Assembly (NCBI GenBank): GCA_904420235.1
Contig: CAJFUS010000081.1
Coordinates: 1 to 8,306 of the forward strand
From: Candidatus Neoanaerotignum tabaqchaliae
GTDB taxonomy: Bacteria > Bacillota > Clostridia > Lachnospirales > Anaerotignaceae
Direction of reading: 5' to 3'
DNA: 8,306 nucleotides
The notes under the pieces were generated by a model. That model was not told the DNA's origin. It worked only from the letters and a program-made list of their open reading frames with translations, and did no database searches. The position numbers and the translations under genes are program-made. Shown here in pieces: positions 1 to 6,639 of this stretch. The first letter of the stretch is position 1. The number at the start of each line of letters is the position of its first letter.

Positions 1-62
1 AAACAAAATTTGTTTCCGTTGATTTTAGCGGCTTTTATTTCTGGAACAGTAACTTTTCTCAT
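1..62 (-). CDS. Partial CDS, probable ketopantoate hydroxymethyltransferase (PanB-like), N-terminus only
   Basis: Twenty complete codons of a gene that leaves the window at its left edge. They read MRKVTVPEIKAAKINGNKFC. A perfect AGGAGG (bases 70-75) sits seven bases before the ATG, so the start is well supported. The pattern of a short Lys/Val-Thr-Val-Pro-x-Ile segment, then a basic helix and Gly-x-Lys, resembles the N-terminus of many Firmicute PanB proteins. PanB transfers a hydroxymethyl group from methylene-tetrahydrofolate to 2-oxoisovalerate in pantothenate synthesis. The diagnostic TAYD motif would lie just beyond the edge, so the family call is tentative. The gene shares the orientation of the upstream catabolic-looking operon but is separated from it by 271 bases with a terminator-like structure. 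It may be a separate transcription unit. Confidence 0.45.
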   Translation of the reverse strand, partial: MRKVTVPEIKAAKINGNKFC

Positions 63-124
63 CTAAATTCCTCCTAAAAAATGAGCTTTCCTCCAAAACA
101 GCTTTTTAGTAAATAACATATTAA

Positions 125-133
125 ATTATCGCA
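125..133 (-). promoter_or_regulatory. Possible extended -10 promoter for the PanB-like gene
   Basis: On the minus strand this reads TGCGATAAT, an extended -10 element (TG-n-GATAAT) about 65 bases upstream of the start codon at 62. It lies just downstream of the terminator-like inverted repeat, where a new promoter would be expected. No good -35 hexamer is visible at the right distance (AAAAAG), so the call depends on the extended -10 alone in an AT-rich stretch. Confidence 0.25.
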
Positions 134-153
134 TATAGTTTTAAATTCTTTTT

Positions 154-267
154 AAAAAGGCGCCTTAGGCCAGCCGTAAATTTTTCGGCTGTCAAACATT
201 TTTGACTTAGGGGGATAAAACATACTTTAAAATTGTTATAAGCTGCCGATAAATTGGCCTAAGGTGC
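154..267 (-). terminator. Long inverted repeat with nested hairpins, ending in a T-run (terminator or RNA leader)
   Basis: Arms at 255-267 and 160-172 pair over 12 of 13 positions in minus-strand RNA (GCACCTTAGGCCA with TGGCCTAAGGCGC; the exception is an A-C mismatch). The 3' arm is followed by CTTTTT, like a Rho-independent terminator. The 82 enclosed bases hold two more perfect hairpins: CAGCCG/CGGCTG (arms 171-176 and 186-191) and GTCAAA/TTTGAC (191-196 and 201-206). A third hairpin, AAGCTGC/GCAGCTT (240-246 and 266-272), overlaps the outer 5' arm by two bases and places most of it in its loop. The element lies 67 bases after the alcohol dehydrogenase stop and about 100 bases before the PanB-like start. 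It could simply terminate the operon, or it could be a regulated leader of the downstream gene. I do not recognise it as a known riboswitch class. Confidence 0.5.
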
Positions 268-333
268 AGCTTTGACATTTTTTGCCGTTTCTTATGACAA
301 ACCTAACTTTTACCGGATTTTACTGCCTTACAG

Positions 334-1425
334 TTATTGTTCCCTTTCCTCATTATATTTCTCAAGCTCTTTTATGCTGTTATAAAGCATTTCACCTGAT
401 ATCTCATATGGAACATGCTTTATCTCACCAACAGAAAGGGCCTTTTCCATAACCGGACCAAGCTCTTCAAAGCTTACCTCTATATCCTTCAGTTTTGTCG
501 GCAGTTTTATTTTTTTATAAAAGTCATATAGTTCCTCTAACTTGTCATACTGCCCGTCGCATATTAAAAGAACAAGCACACCATAAGACACAACTTCGCC
601 ATGAAGGTGATTTTTCTCAATTTGAGGAAGCGCCGTAAAACCATAAAACAACGCATGAGCCAAGCTTCCATTATAAGCATAATCCACAAATTTAGACACT
701 AAGCCACTTGTAACCAAATTGCACAGACATATTTGCTCAAGTTCATAAGAAGGCATATTTTTCTTACAATCCTCCATTGCTTTTTCGCCAAACTCAATTA
801 AAGGCAAATATGTTTGTACGCCCATTGTAACTCCAAGAGCATCAGCGTGTGAAAGTTCTTTACCTCTGCTGGCCAAAGAGCTTTCAAAATGCTTGGCTAT
901 AGTATCTCCAATGCCGGCCCACAAATAAACCGCAGGGGCCTGAGCTATAATATTTGTGTTTATAAACACATGCTTCGCCGGCCTTTTATCAAACTGATAG
1001 GTCTCTCGCATTAACCCGTTTGGATAGTATATAACGGCCACTGATGATATAGCTGCGCATGTTGAGGCAATCGTTGGAAACGTAAACAAAGGTTTATTGC
1101 CAAGACTATAGCTTACATATTTACAACAGTCAATGGCCTTTCCTCCTCCCACAGCAAAAATCATATCCGCCTCTTGTACAGCGTTATTCAACATAAGCAT
1201 ATCGCCGTTCTCAAAACTGGCCTCTCCGCCATACCACAAAAAACCTAAAATTTGTATGTCAGAGTCCTTAAGGGCTGCCTCTATCTCGCTTTTGGCCGCC
1301 GTTAAAGCTCTTTTTCCTCCTATAACAACAGCTTTTTTCCCATACGGCCTGCATACATCGCTTATTCGGCCATATGCCTCACTGCCTACGGTATAGCTTG
1401 GCAAAAACTGCGTATAACTGCTCAT
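334..1425 (-). CDS. Iron-type (group III) alcohol dehydrogenase, glycerol-dehydrogenase-like
   Basis: A 363-aa cytoplasmic NAD(P)-dependent, metal-dependent dehydrogenase that should interconvert an alcohol and a carbonyl compound. An N-terminal nucleotide-binding domain carries the family GGGKAID motif (residues 93-99), followed by FPTIAST near residues 116-122. The C-terminal helical domain has the three expected metal ligands: Asp174 in GIGDTIAKHFE, His257 in SLAHALFYG and His275 in HLHGEVVSYG. These match the Zn/Fe ligands of glycerol dehydrogenase (GldA), and the length is normal. At the GldA position where an Asp follows TIAST, this protein has Cys123, so glycerol may not be the substrate. 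It is the last gene of the operon, 23 bases after the flavoprotein stop. Its ribosome binding site is weak (GGTGGA), so it may rely on translation from upstream. Substrate unknown. Confidence 0.85.
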   Translation of the reverse strand: MSSYTQFLPSYTVGSEAYGRISDVCRPYGKKAVVIGGKRALTAAKSEIEAALKDSDIQILGFLWYGGEASFENGDMLMLNNAVQEADMIFAVGGGKAIDCCKYVSYSLGNKPLFTFPTIASTCAAISSVAVIYYPNGLMRETYQFDKRPAKHVFINTNIIAQAPAVYLWAGIGDTIAKHFESSLASRGKELSHADALGVTMGVQTYLPLIEFGEKAMEDCKKNMPSYELEQICLCNLVTSGLVSKFVDYAYNGSLAHALFYGFTALPQIEKNHLHGEVVSYGVLVLLICDGQYDKLEELYDFYKKIKLPTKLKDIEVSFEELGPVMEKALSVGEIKHVPYEISGEMLYNSIKELEKYNEEREQ

Positions 1426-1448
1426 ATAAAAATTCCACCGCCTTTCAA

Positions 1449-3395
1449 TCAGTCTAAAAAGGAATAGGCTTTCAAGAATCCGTCTTTCGTTGCGTCCACA
1501 ATTCTTCCACCTTTTGATGCGTCACCTATACCCATTACACTTACATTGTTAAAAGCCTCTTTAAATTCGTCAACCAAACCCTTTCTTGGCGACACTCCTA
1601 AAGAAAGAACTATATGGTCCGCTTTAAACTCTTTTTTAACACCTTCCGTCATATCCTCGGCCAAAAATCCGCCGTCCGTAATTTCCAAAATTCTGTGAGA
1701 AGCGTAAAACTCTGTGTTATATTTGTTAAGTCTGCCAAGTATGTCGTTTAATACAACAGCATATAAACCCGGACCTATATTTGGCTTCATTTCTACAACC
1801 TTAACCCTACAGCCGCTTTCGGCAAGTGTCTCAGCCGTTTCCAAACCAGTCATTCCAGAGCCTATTACGGCCACATCGCCTTTTAAGCTTACTCTGTTTA
1901 AAAGTATGTCCTCCGGCAAATAAACATTGTCTGAATCCACTCCCTTTATAGGCGGAATTATGTTCTCGGCTCCAACAGCTAAAAATATTCCCGCTGGTGA
2001 CAGTTCTCTAACATTTTCTATTGTGGCAGTTGTGTTAAGCAAAACCTGCACACATTCTTTTTTTAATAAAGCCTCCATTGTTTTTGTAAATGTGTCCAAG
2101 CAATCTTTATATTTAGGCTTGTCAGCTACGTTCAAAGTTCCGCCAAGGCGTTCTCCTTTCTCGAATAACGAAACACGGAATCCTCTTTTGGCAAGAACAT
2201 AAGCCGCTTCCATACCGGCTGGGCCTCCGCCTACAACAACAACTCTTTTACATATATCGGCCTTTTTCGGCACAGGATATAAATATTCTCTTCCAAGGCG
2301 GGGATTAACTGAACACTCAACAGGTAAATCTTTGGCTAAAAGCCTTTCCCTACAGTGCATACAGCCAATACATTGGCGTATCTCTTCTTCTCTTCCCTCT
2401 TTGGCCTTATTCATAAATTCCGGGTCTGCAAACTGTGAGTGTCCAAGGCCAACAAAATCGCATACGCCTTCTTCTAAAAGGCTGTCGGCATAAGACGGAT
2501 TTTTAATTGTGTTTGTTGCTATAACAGGTATGGATAAAGCTTCTTTGTAGGCCTTGGCTATATGTTTTTTCCAACCCGGTTTATAAGAATAAGGCTCGCA
2601 GTTAGCGTTTCCATTAAGGGCGCTTCCATTGCTTATGTTTATGGCATCAATTCCTTTTTTCTCAAGAACCTTGGCTATTTCAAGCTGGTCCTCAAGTGTC
2701 ATCATGTTTTCTGTCATCTCATCGCCGGAAATGCGAACACATATAGGAAACGCCGACCCAAGCCTTTCTCTTATACCATCTATAATTTCGCTTATAAAGC
2801 GTGTTCTGTTTTCTAAACTTCCGCCATACTCGTCAGTGCGTCTGTTATAATATTTGCTGAAAAACTGCGCTATTAAAAACGAATGGGCGCCGTGAAGCTC
2901 AACGCCGTCATAGCCTGCTTTAAAACATCTTTCGGCGGCGTCAATAAATTTTTGCTGTACTCTTTTAATATCGTCCTTAGTCATTTCCAAAGGAACCGGT
3001 GATGTTGGCGTTGCCGGTACATTGCTTGAAGAAATTGGCTGCTTGCCTGTAAGCGCCGGTTTAGACAATGCGCCGCCGTGATGAAGCTGAGCAAAAATCT
3101 TACAATCATACCTATGCACAGCCTCAGTAAGTCTTTCAAGAGATGCTATTTGATGATGTCTGGAGGCTCTAAGCGTTTGAACCATAGTAATGCTGTCAAC
3201 ATCGTCAACACCTACAAACTCGTTAATAATAAGACCTATTCCGCCCCTGGCCCTTTCAGCGTAATATTTTATAAGACGCTCTGTTGTCATTCCGTTATAA
3301 TCGGCAAAATTTGTGCCCATTGGCGTCATAACCGCTCTGTTTTTTATCTCAAGACGCCCTATTTTTCCTTTTTTAAAAAGATTTTTATATTCCAT
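1449..3395 (-). CDS. Enoate / 2,4-dienoyl-CoA reductase-type FMN-4Fe-4S-FAD flavoprotein
   Basis: A 648-aa NAD(P)H-dependent reductase of activated C=C bonds (Old Yellow Enzyme class with a C-terminal pyridine-nucleotide domain). Residues about 1-330 are the FMN TIM barrel, with GVELHGAHSFLIAQFFS near 164-180 and the family signature RRTDEYGGSLENR at 185-197. Cys342, Cys345, Cys348 and Cys361 (CX2CX2CX12C) bind a 4Fe-4S cluster. The first Rossmann motif, VVVVGGGPAGMEAA, is at about 385-398; a second, VAVIGSGMTGLETAE, follows; the C-terminal MGIGDASKGGRIVDA matches the family's FAD-binding end. The start was moved from 3440 to the internal ATG at 3395 because AAGGGAG (3406-3412) precedes it and the protein then begins in the usual way with YKNLFKKGKIG. 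The cysteine spacing is that of trimethylamine dehydrogenase rather than E. coli FadH (CX2CX3CX11C). A bile-acid (BaiCD-like) or other enoate reductase role is equally possible. Substrate unknown. Confidence 0.88.
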   Translation of the reverse strand: MEYKNLFKKGKIGRLEIKNRAVMTPMGTNFADYNGMTTERLIKYYAERARGGIGLIINEFVGVDDVDSITMVQTLRASRHHQIASLERLTEAVHRYDCKIFAQLHHGGALSKPALTGKQPISSSNVPATPTSPVPLEMTKDDIKRVQQKFIDAAERCFKAGYDGVELHGAHSFLIAQFFSKYYNRRTDEYGGSLENRTRFISEIIDGIRERLGSAFPICVRISGDEMTENMMTLEDQLEIAKVLEKKGIDAINISNGSALNGNANCEPYSYKPGWKKHIAKAYKEALSIPVIATNTIKNPSYADSLLEEGVCDFVGLGHSQFADPEFMNKAKEGREEEIRQCIGCMHCRERLLAKDLPVECSVNPRLGREYLYPVPKKADICKRVVVVGGGPAGMEAAYVLAKRGFRVSLFEKGERLGGTLNVADKPKYKDCLDTFTKTMEALLKKECVQVLLNTTATIENVRELSPAGIFLAVGAENIIPPIKGVDSDNVYLPEDILLNRVSLKGDVAVIGSGMTGLETAETLAESGCRVKVVEMKPNIGPGLYAVVLNDILGRLNKYNTEFYASHRILEITDGGFLAEDMTEGVKKEFKADHIVLSLGVSPRKGLVDEFKEAFNNVSVMGIGDASKGGRIVDATKDGFLKAYSFLD

Positions 3396-3458
3396 ATAAA
3401 ATTTTCTCCCTTCAAACCACAGCATAAATACAATGCACACAGTTTTTCCGCTAAAAAC

Positions 3459-3806
3459 TCAACTTCTTTGTTTCCCGCCAACTCCAACATTTTTTCCATC
3501 AAGGTCGTTAAAAAACACCACCACTTTCTCCGGCTTTATGTTTGACGTACTTGAAACATAATCCGTCAGGGCCTTTATAATCTCCTTTTTGGCCCCATCT
3601 TCGCGTTCCGGCGTTTTGGACCATGTAATTGTAAACACAGCGGAGTCGTCTTTTGAATTTTCTATTGAGTACTCCCTTAAAAACACATTTATAACATTTT
3701 CCTGAACCTTAATTGCTCTGCTTACAGTTTTTGTTATGTAATCAATAAAAAGCCTTTTCTCACCATTATCTTTACTTACTGTCCAGTCTACATTTATAAC
3801 AGGCAT
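3459..3806 (-). CDS. Tautomerase superfamily protein, MIF-sized, with catalytic Pro-1
   Basis: A 115-aa cytoplasmic protein starting Met-Pro-Val-Ile. Removal of Met exposes the N-terminal proline that acts as the base in 4-oxalocrotonate tautomerase (4-OT), CaaD and MIF relatives. Two beta-alpha-beta units are visible. The first runs from MPVINVDW through FIDYITKTVSRAI to VINVFLREY; the second runs from AVFTITWSK through KEIIKALTDYV to KVVVFFNDLDGKNVGVGG. The length and the C-terminal PEKVVVFFNDLDGKNVG resemble macrophage migration inhibitory factor (about 115 aa), whereas the GVGG end resembles 4-OT. The start at 3806 was chosen over the in-frame ATG at 3842 because it gives Pro-1 and follows a strong ribosome binding site. 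The likely reaction is keto-enol isomerisation, or water addition, of a 2-oxo or unsaturated acid. It lies 29 bases after the LarA-like gene and 63 bases before the reductase. No substrate can be named. Confidence 0.8.
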   Translation of the reverse strand: MPVINVDWTVSKDNGEKRLFIDYITKTVSRAIKVQENVINVFLREYSIENSKDDSAVFTITWSKTPEREDGAKKEIIKALTDYVSSTSNIKPEKVVVFFNDLDGKNVGVGGKQRS

Positions 3807-3810
3807 GCAA

Positions 3811-3820
3811 CTCCCTCCCT
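3811..3820 (-). promoter_or_regulatory. Ribosome binding site that fixes the tautomerase start
   Basis: Minus-strand AGGGAGGGAG ends four bases before the ATG at 3804-3806. It excludes the longer reading from 3842, which would bury the catalytic proline behind twelve extra residues. Confidence 0.8.
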
Positions 3821-3835
3821 GACATTTCAAAAACA

Positions 3836-5122
3836 TCACCACAAATTGCCTCGCTCATTAAATTTAAGCTCCTCGGCCTCTCCAACTATCTCTATATTGG
3901 GATTTTTCTTAGCCTCCTCAACCATAGCTTCTGAAATATAAATATACTCAAGGTTTAAGGTGTTTTTAATGCGTACAACGCGTATTTTATTTTTATCAAC
4001 TCCGCAGCAAGACCGTATACAAAGTTTAAACACTTCCTCATCATTTTCCACAATAATAGGAACCTTGGCCAAATTAAGCAGTGTTGATGTAAGCACATTC
4101 GGATACGTTTTTGACAGGTCAAGGGCATTGTAAAGTCTTTTGCTTATAACATCGGCCGTACCAACACCATTTCCGTTGCCATGGGTTTCTTCCGTAAGGC
4201 TAAGTATACCTCGCCTCTGAGCCTGTATGCCGCCTTTTACATCAGGAGTTGGAAAAGTTCCCGTTATGTTAGGGTCCATTCCATCACCGCTTATGTTTTT
4301 ACCTATCTCGTCAACAATAAGCACATCACATGAATCAAAATATATTCTTGACATAAGACTTATGGCTTCTTTAAGCAGATATGGCTCCTCTGAAATAACT
4401 TCATCCGGCGTAAGAACCGAAATTTTATATGTTTCATCGAATGCGTTTTCCGTAATAGCCACAGCAAACATTACAGGTGCATTTTTAAGTATTGTTTTTC
4501 CAAAAGACGGAATATACTGAGCCATTCGGTTAATTCCCGCTGAGTGGCAAACCTCAGCACCATGTTGTTTTCCAAGACCTATGGTCATCATTTTCATTAT
4601 GCCGCTCTCATAAGGTCCCCTAAAGGCCGTATGCGCCTTAACTCTGTTTATAACTATAATACCGTCTGCCTCTGCGGCGTATTTATCTATGTATACCTCT
4701 TTGCCATCCTCTGTATGGCCTATAAGCACTGTATCCATTGTTGCCAATATTGGACAGCCCATTGTTTGTTCCGTTATGTTTAAAGAGCTTAAAACCTCTC
4801 TTTGTCCTTCGGCGGTTGCTCCGCCATGACTTCCCATGGCTGGAACTATAAACGGCTTTGCCCCACGTTCTTTACAATATTTAACTGCTGTACCCAAAAT
4901 AACATCTATATTGGATATTCCTCTGCTTCCGGCTGTTATGCATATTCTCATTCCGGGTTTTATTTTTTTTGAAAGCTGTTTTTTATTTATACCCATTGAA
5001 ATACAGTCCTCAATGTTCTCCCGTTCTATTCTTTGATAAGAGAATTTCTGCCGTATTTTTATCATTTTGGGAATTTTTGTATCTTTTATAAGTCTGCTTA
5101 CCATATTCTCCTCATTTACCAT
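3836..5122 (-). CDS. LarA-like protein (DUF2088 / lactate racemase N-terminal domain family)
   Basis: A 428-aa cytoplasmic protein related to the nickel-pincer-cofactor racemases and epimerases of 2-hydroxy acids, of which LarA is the prototype. In numbering from the start at 5122, His99 lies in MGSHGGATAEGQ, His164 in NRVKAHTAFRG, Lys177 in GIMKMMTIGLGK and His193 in EVCHSAG. These four plausibly match LarA His108, His174, Lys184 (cofactor attachment) and His200 (nickel ligand). The spacing is close: His-His 65 here against 66 in LarA, and Lys-His 16 in both. A later VDEIGKNISGDGMDPNITG motif is typical of this divergent branch and is not, to my knowledge, functionally explained. The total length is close to LarA. 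No cofactor-synthesis genes (larB, larC, larE) are in the window. The protein might be a hydroxy-acid racemase, epimerase or dehydratase-like enzyme; the family call is firm and the reaction is not. Confidence 0.75.
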   Translation of the reverse strand: MVNEENMVSRLIKDTKIPKMIKIRQKFSYQRIERENIEDCISMGINKKQLSKKIKPGMRICITAGSRGISNIDVILGTAVKYCKERGAKPFIVPAMGSHGGATAEGQREVLSSLNITEQTMGCPILATMDTVLIGHTEDGKEVYIDKYAAEADGIIVINRVKAHTAFRGPYESGIMKMMTIGLGKQHGAEVCHSAGINRMAQYIPSFGKTILKNAPVMFAVAITENAFDETYKISVLTPDEVISEEPYLLKEAISLMSRIYFDSCDVLIVDEIGKNISGDGMDPNITGTFPTPDVKGGIQAQRRGILSLTEETHGNGNGVGTADVISKRLYNALDLSKTYPNVLTSTLLNLAKVPIIVENDEEVFKLCIRSCCGVDKNKIRVVRIKNTLNLEYIYISEAMVEEAKKNPNIEIVGEAEELKFNERGNLW

Positions 5123-5127
5123 TTCCG

Positions 5128-5135
5128 TCACCTCC
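5128..5135 (-). promoter_or_regulatory. Ribosome binding site that decides the LarA-like start
   Basis: Minus-strand GGAGGTGA lies five bases before the ATG at 5120-5122. A second in-frame ATG at 5135-5137 overlaps this Shine-Dalgarno and has none of its own. The protein therefore most likely begins MVNEENMVSRL rather than five residues earlier. Confidence 0.75.
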
Positions 5136-5181
5136 ATATTTAAATAGAACCATTGTCATTCTATAAAAACCATAAACTTAA

Positions 5182-6198
5182 TCAATAAACGGCAAACCTT
5201 TCTTCAGAAATATCATCAGAACTTAAAGTTTTGCATCCATCGCCGCCTGGAATTATGTTATCGGCGTTTTCAAGTATAAATTCCTCGCTTACCTTTTCCA
5301 CCTTTTCCATTATCCATTCCTTTGTAAAGCCTACCGATGCAAGTTCATCAAAGGCGGACTGCTCAATGTTATCCATATCAATTGGGCTGTTCATTAATTT
5401 CGCCACGGACAAAACCGCAGGCGAAGGTCCTATATGCCGTCCTGGAACCATGCCGGCTTTTAAGGCCTGTATTACATACTTAGCAAGAGTCTTTTTTCCG
5501 GCGGCTATTATTGGTATGTGCGATTTAAGGTTTTTGGCTTTATCTCCGCTTTTATGGGCTGTTTGTCCGCAGTGAAAAGCTCTGCCCGGTATAATTCTGG
5601 CAAACTCCTCGCCTACCACCATTCCAATACCAACGGATATGACTTCTCCCGTTTTGCCTATCATCACATCTCCACCCTTTACAATCTCAATTTGTCCTAA
5701 GATAGGCATAAGCAGTTCTTCCATTGTGGCTATACTCCACACCTCTGTTCCTGAATTGTTGTTGCAGGCGCGTCCTGTCATAGCAGCGCAATGTATTGGC
5801 AGGTTTTTCTTTTTCGGCCCCATTATAAGTCTCTTTCCGGGATAAACAATATCCCATTGCTTTAAATGCGGTTCCTCCTCAATTCTTTTTTTAGAATATG
5901 GAACTTCCATCATCTCAAGGTATCCAAACTCCGGATTTATTTTTTCATGGTCTGAAGCCGCCATAGCTACAATGGCTCCTTCCGTCATCAGTCCGTCACT
6001 TGTGGTTGTTACGGCATCAAGGTCTATAATATTTATGGCTGTTGGGTCGCTGAACTGAGCTCCTATTATTTCCGCCGCATTACGACAGTTAAGTCCGGCC
6101 TCAATTACATCATTAAAATCAACAAAAACAAGGTTTAAAGGCATTATCTGCCCTTCTGTAATTCCTTCACGTATAAGTTTGTATCTAAGTTTTCCCAT
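5182..6198 (-). CDS. Conserved-looking protein of unknown function, 338 aa, second gene of operon
   Basis: I do not recognise the family. The protein has no signal peptide or membrane segment and looks cytoplasmic and enzyme-like. It has glycine-rich turns and polar motifs that could line an active site: DLDAVTTTSDGLMTEG at about 60-74, IHCAAMTGRACNNNSGTEVW at 135-154 (Cys137, Cys145), GKTGEVISVGIG at 181-192, AFHCGQTAHKSGDK at 207-220 (His209, Cys210, His215) and GRHIGPSPAV at 253-262. The histidines and cysteines might bind a metal; that is inference. Its ribosome binding site AAGGAGG (6207-6213) overlaps the stop of the 128-aa gene, so the two are probably translationally coupled and may form one complex. 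It lies 59 bases ahead of the LarA-like gene, which suggests the same pathway. Confidence 0.8.
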   Translation of the reverse strand: MGKLRYKLIREGITEGQIMPLNLVFVDFNDVIEAGLNCRNAAEIIGAQFSDPTAINIIDLDAVTTTSDGLMTEGAIVAMAASDHEKINPEFGYLEMMEVPYSKKRIEEEPHLKQWDIVYPGKRLIMGPKKKNLPIHCAAMTGRACNNNSGTEVWSIATMEELLMPILGQIEIVKGGDVMIGKTGEVISVGIGMVVGEEFARIIPGRAFHCGQTAHKSGDKAKNLKSHIPIIAAGKKTLAKYVIQALKAGMVPGRHIGPSPAVLSVAKLMNSPIDMDNIEQSAFDELASVGFTKEWIMEKVEKVSEEFILENADNIIPGGDGCKTLSSDDISEERFAVY

Positions 6199-6211
6199 AT
6201 AAAAAACCTCC

Positions 6212-6598
6212 TTATCCCTGTCGGCCTATTGGCGCACGTCTGTCATCAATATTGTCGCAGTCGAAGGTTTCTAAATCCTCCGGACCATGCAGTATAGTTA
6301 AAGTTTCCAATATAATTTTTTCCGTCTTTCCATCTTTATCTATGGCTTTTATTATAGCTGTGTGCTCCGTTTCAGGCACTCTGGGACGTATGAGAAGCTG
6401 TATTTCTTTAACATCATCTATTTTAGCCAGTTCTTCAATGGCCACTTCAATTCTTCCTGTGCGAAGTGACTGCATTTTGGCTGTCTTAAGATTTTCAAGG
6501 CCCTCCAAAATTAGTGGTTTTGGCATATTCCCTCCATTTTCGGCAGCGGCATACATTTTTCTTTTAAACTCCGGAAGCTTGGTATGCAGTAATCTCAT
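6212..6598 (-). CDS. Small protein of unknown function, 128 aa, first gene of the sigma-54 operon
   Basis: I do not recognise the family. It is a soluble alpha/beta protein with no export signal. It has a charged N-terminus, a helix around SLRTGRIEVAIEELAKI, a strand-like IQLLIRPRVPETEHTAIIKA near residues 66-85, and an acidic tail ending DRRAPIGRQG. The size suggests a small subunit or accessory partner of the 338-aa protein, whose ribosome binding site overlaps this gene's stop codon. The start at 6598 is preceded by AAAGGGTGACCGATT, with GGTGA six bases from the ATG, and lies about 30 bases downstream of the predicted sigma-54 transcription start. An alternative start at 6526 (MPKPLILEG) has GGAGGG only three bases away and would give 104 aa. 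The gene looks real because it sits directly behind the promoter and is coupled to the next gene. Confidence 0.72.
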   Translation of the reverse strand: MRLLHTKLPEFKRKMYAAAENGGNMPKPLILEGLENLKTAKMQSLRTGRIEVAIEELAKIDDVKEIQLLIRPRVPETEHTAIIKAIDKDGKTEKIILETLTILHGPEDLETFDCDNIDDRRAPIGRQG

Positions 6599-6639
6599 AA
6601 TCGGTCACCCTTTCCTTATATTTTTTGAATATATAAATA

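Noticed and set aside
76..100. Second GGAGG upstream of the PanB-like gene, possibly for a leader peptide
   Set aside because: No ATG, GTG or TTG start follows at a suitable distance; only an ATT codon soon followed by TAG is present.
3396..3440. N-terminal extension of the reductase (start at 3440)
   Set aside because: The 15 extra residues are hydrophobic and unlike the family. AAGGGAG precedes the internal ATG at 3395, which gives the normal N-terminus.
3078..3545. 155-aa plus-strand open frame
   Set aside because: It lies antisense to the well-supported reductase and tautomerase genes, and its residues show no domain pattern.
5150..5160. CCATTGTCATT repeated at 6771-6781
   Set aside because: An 11-base direct repeat with no symmetry and unrelated contexts (one between operon genes, one in the regulatory region); probably chance.
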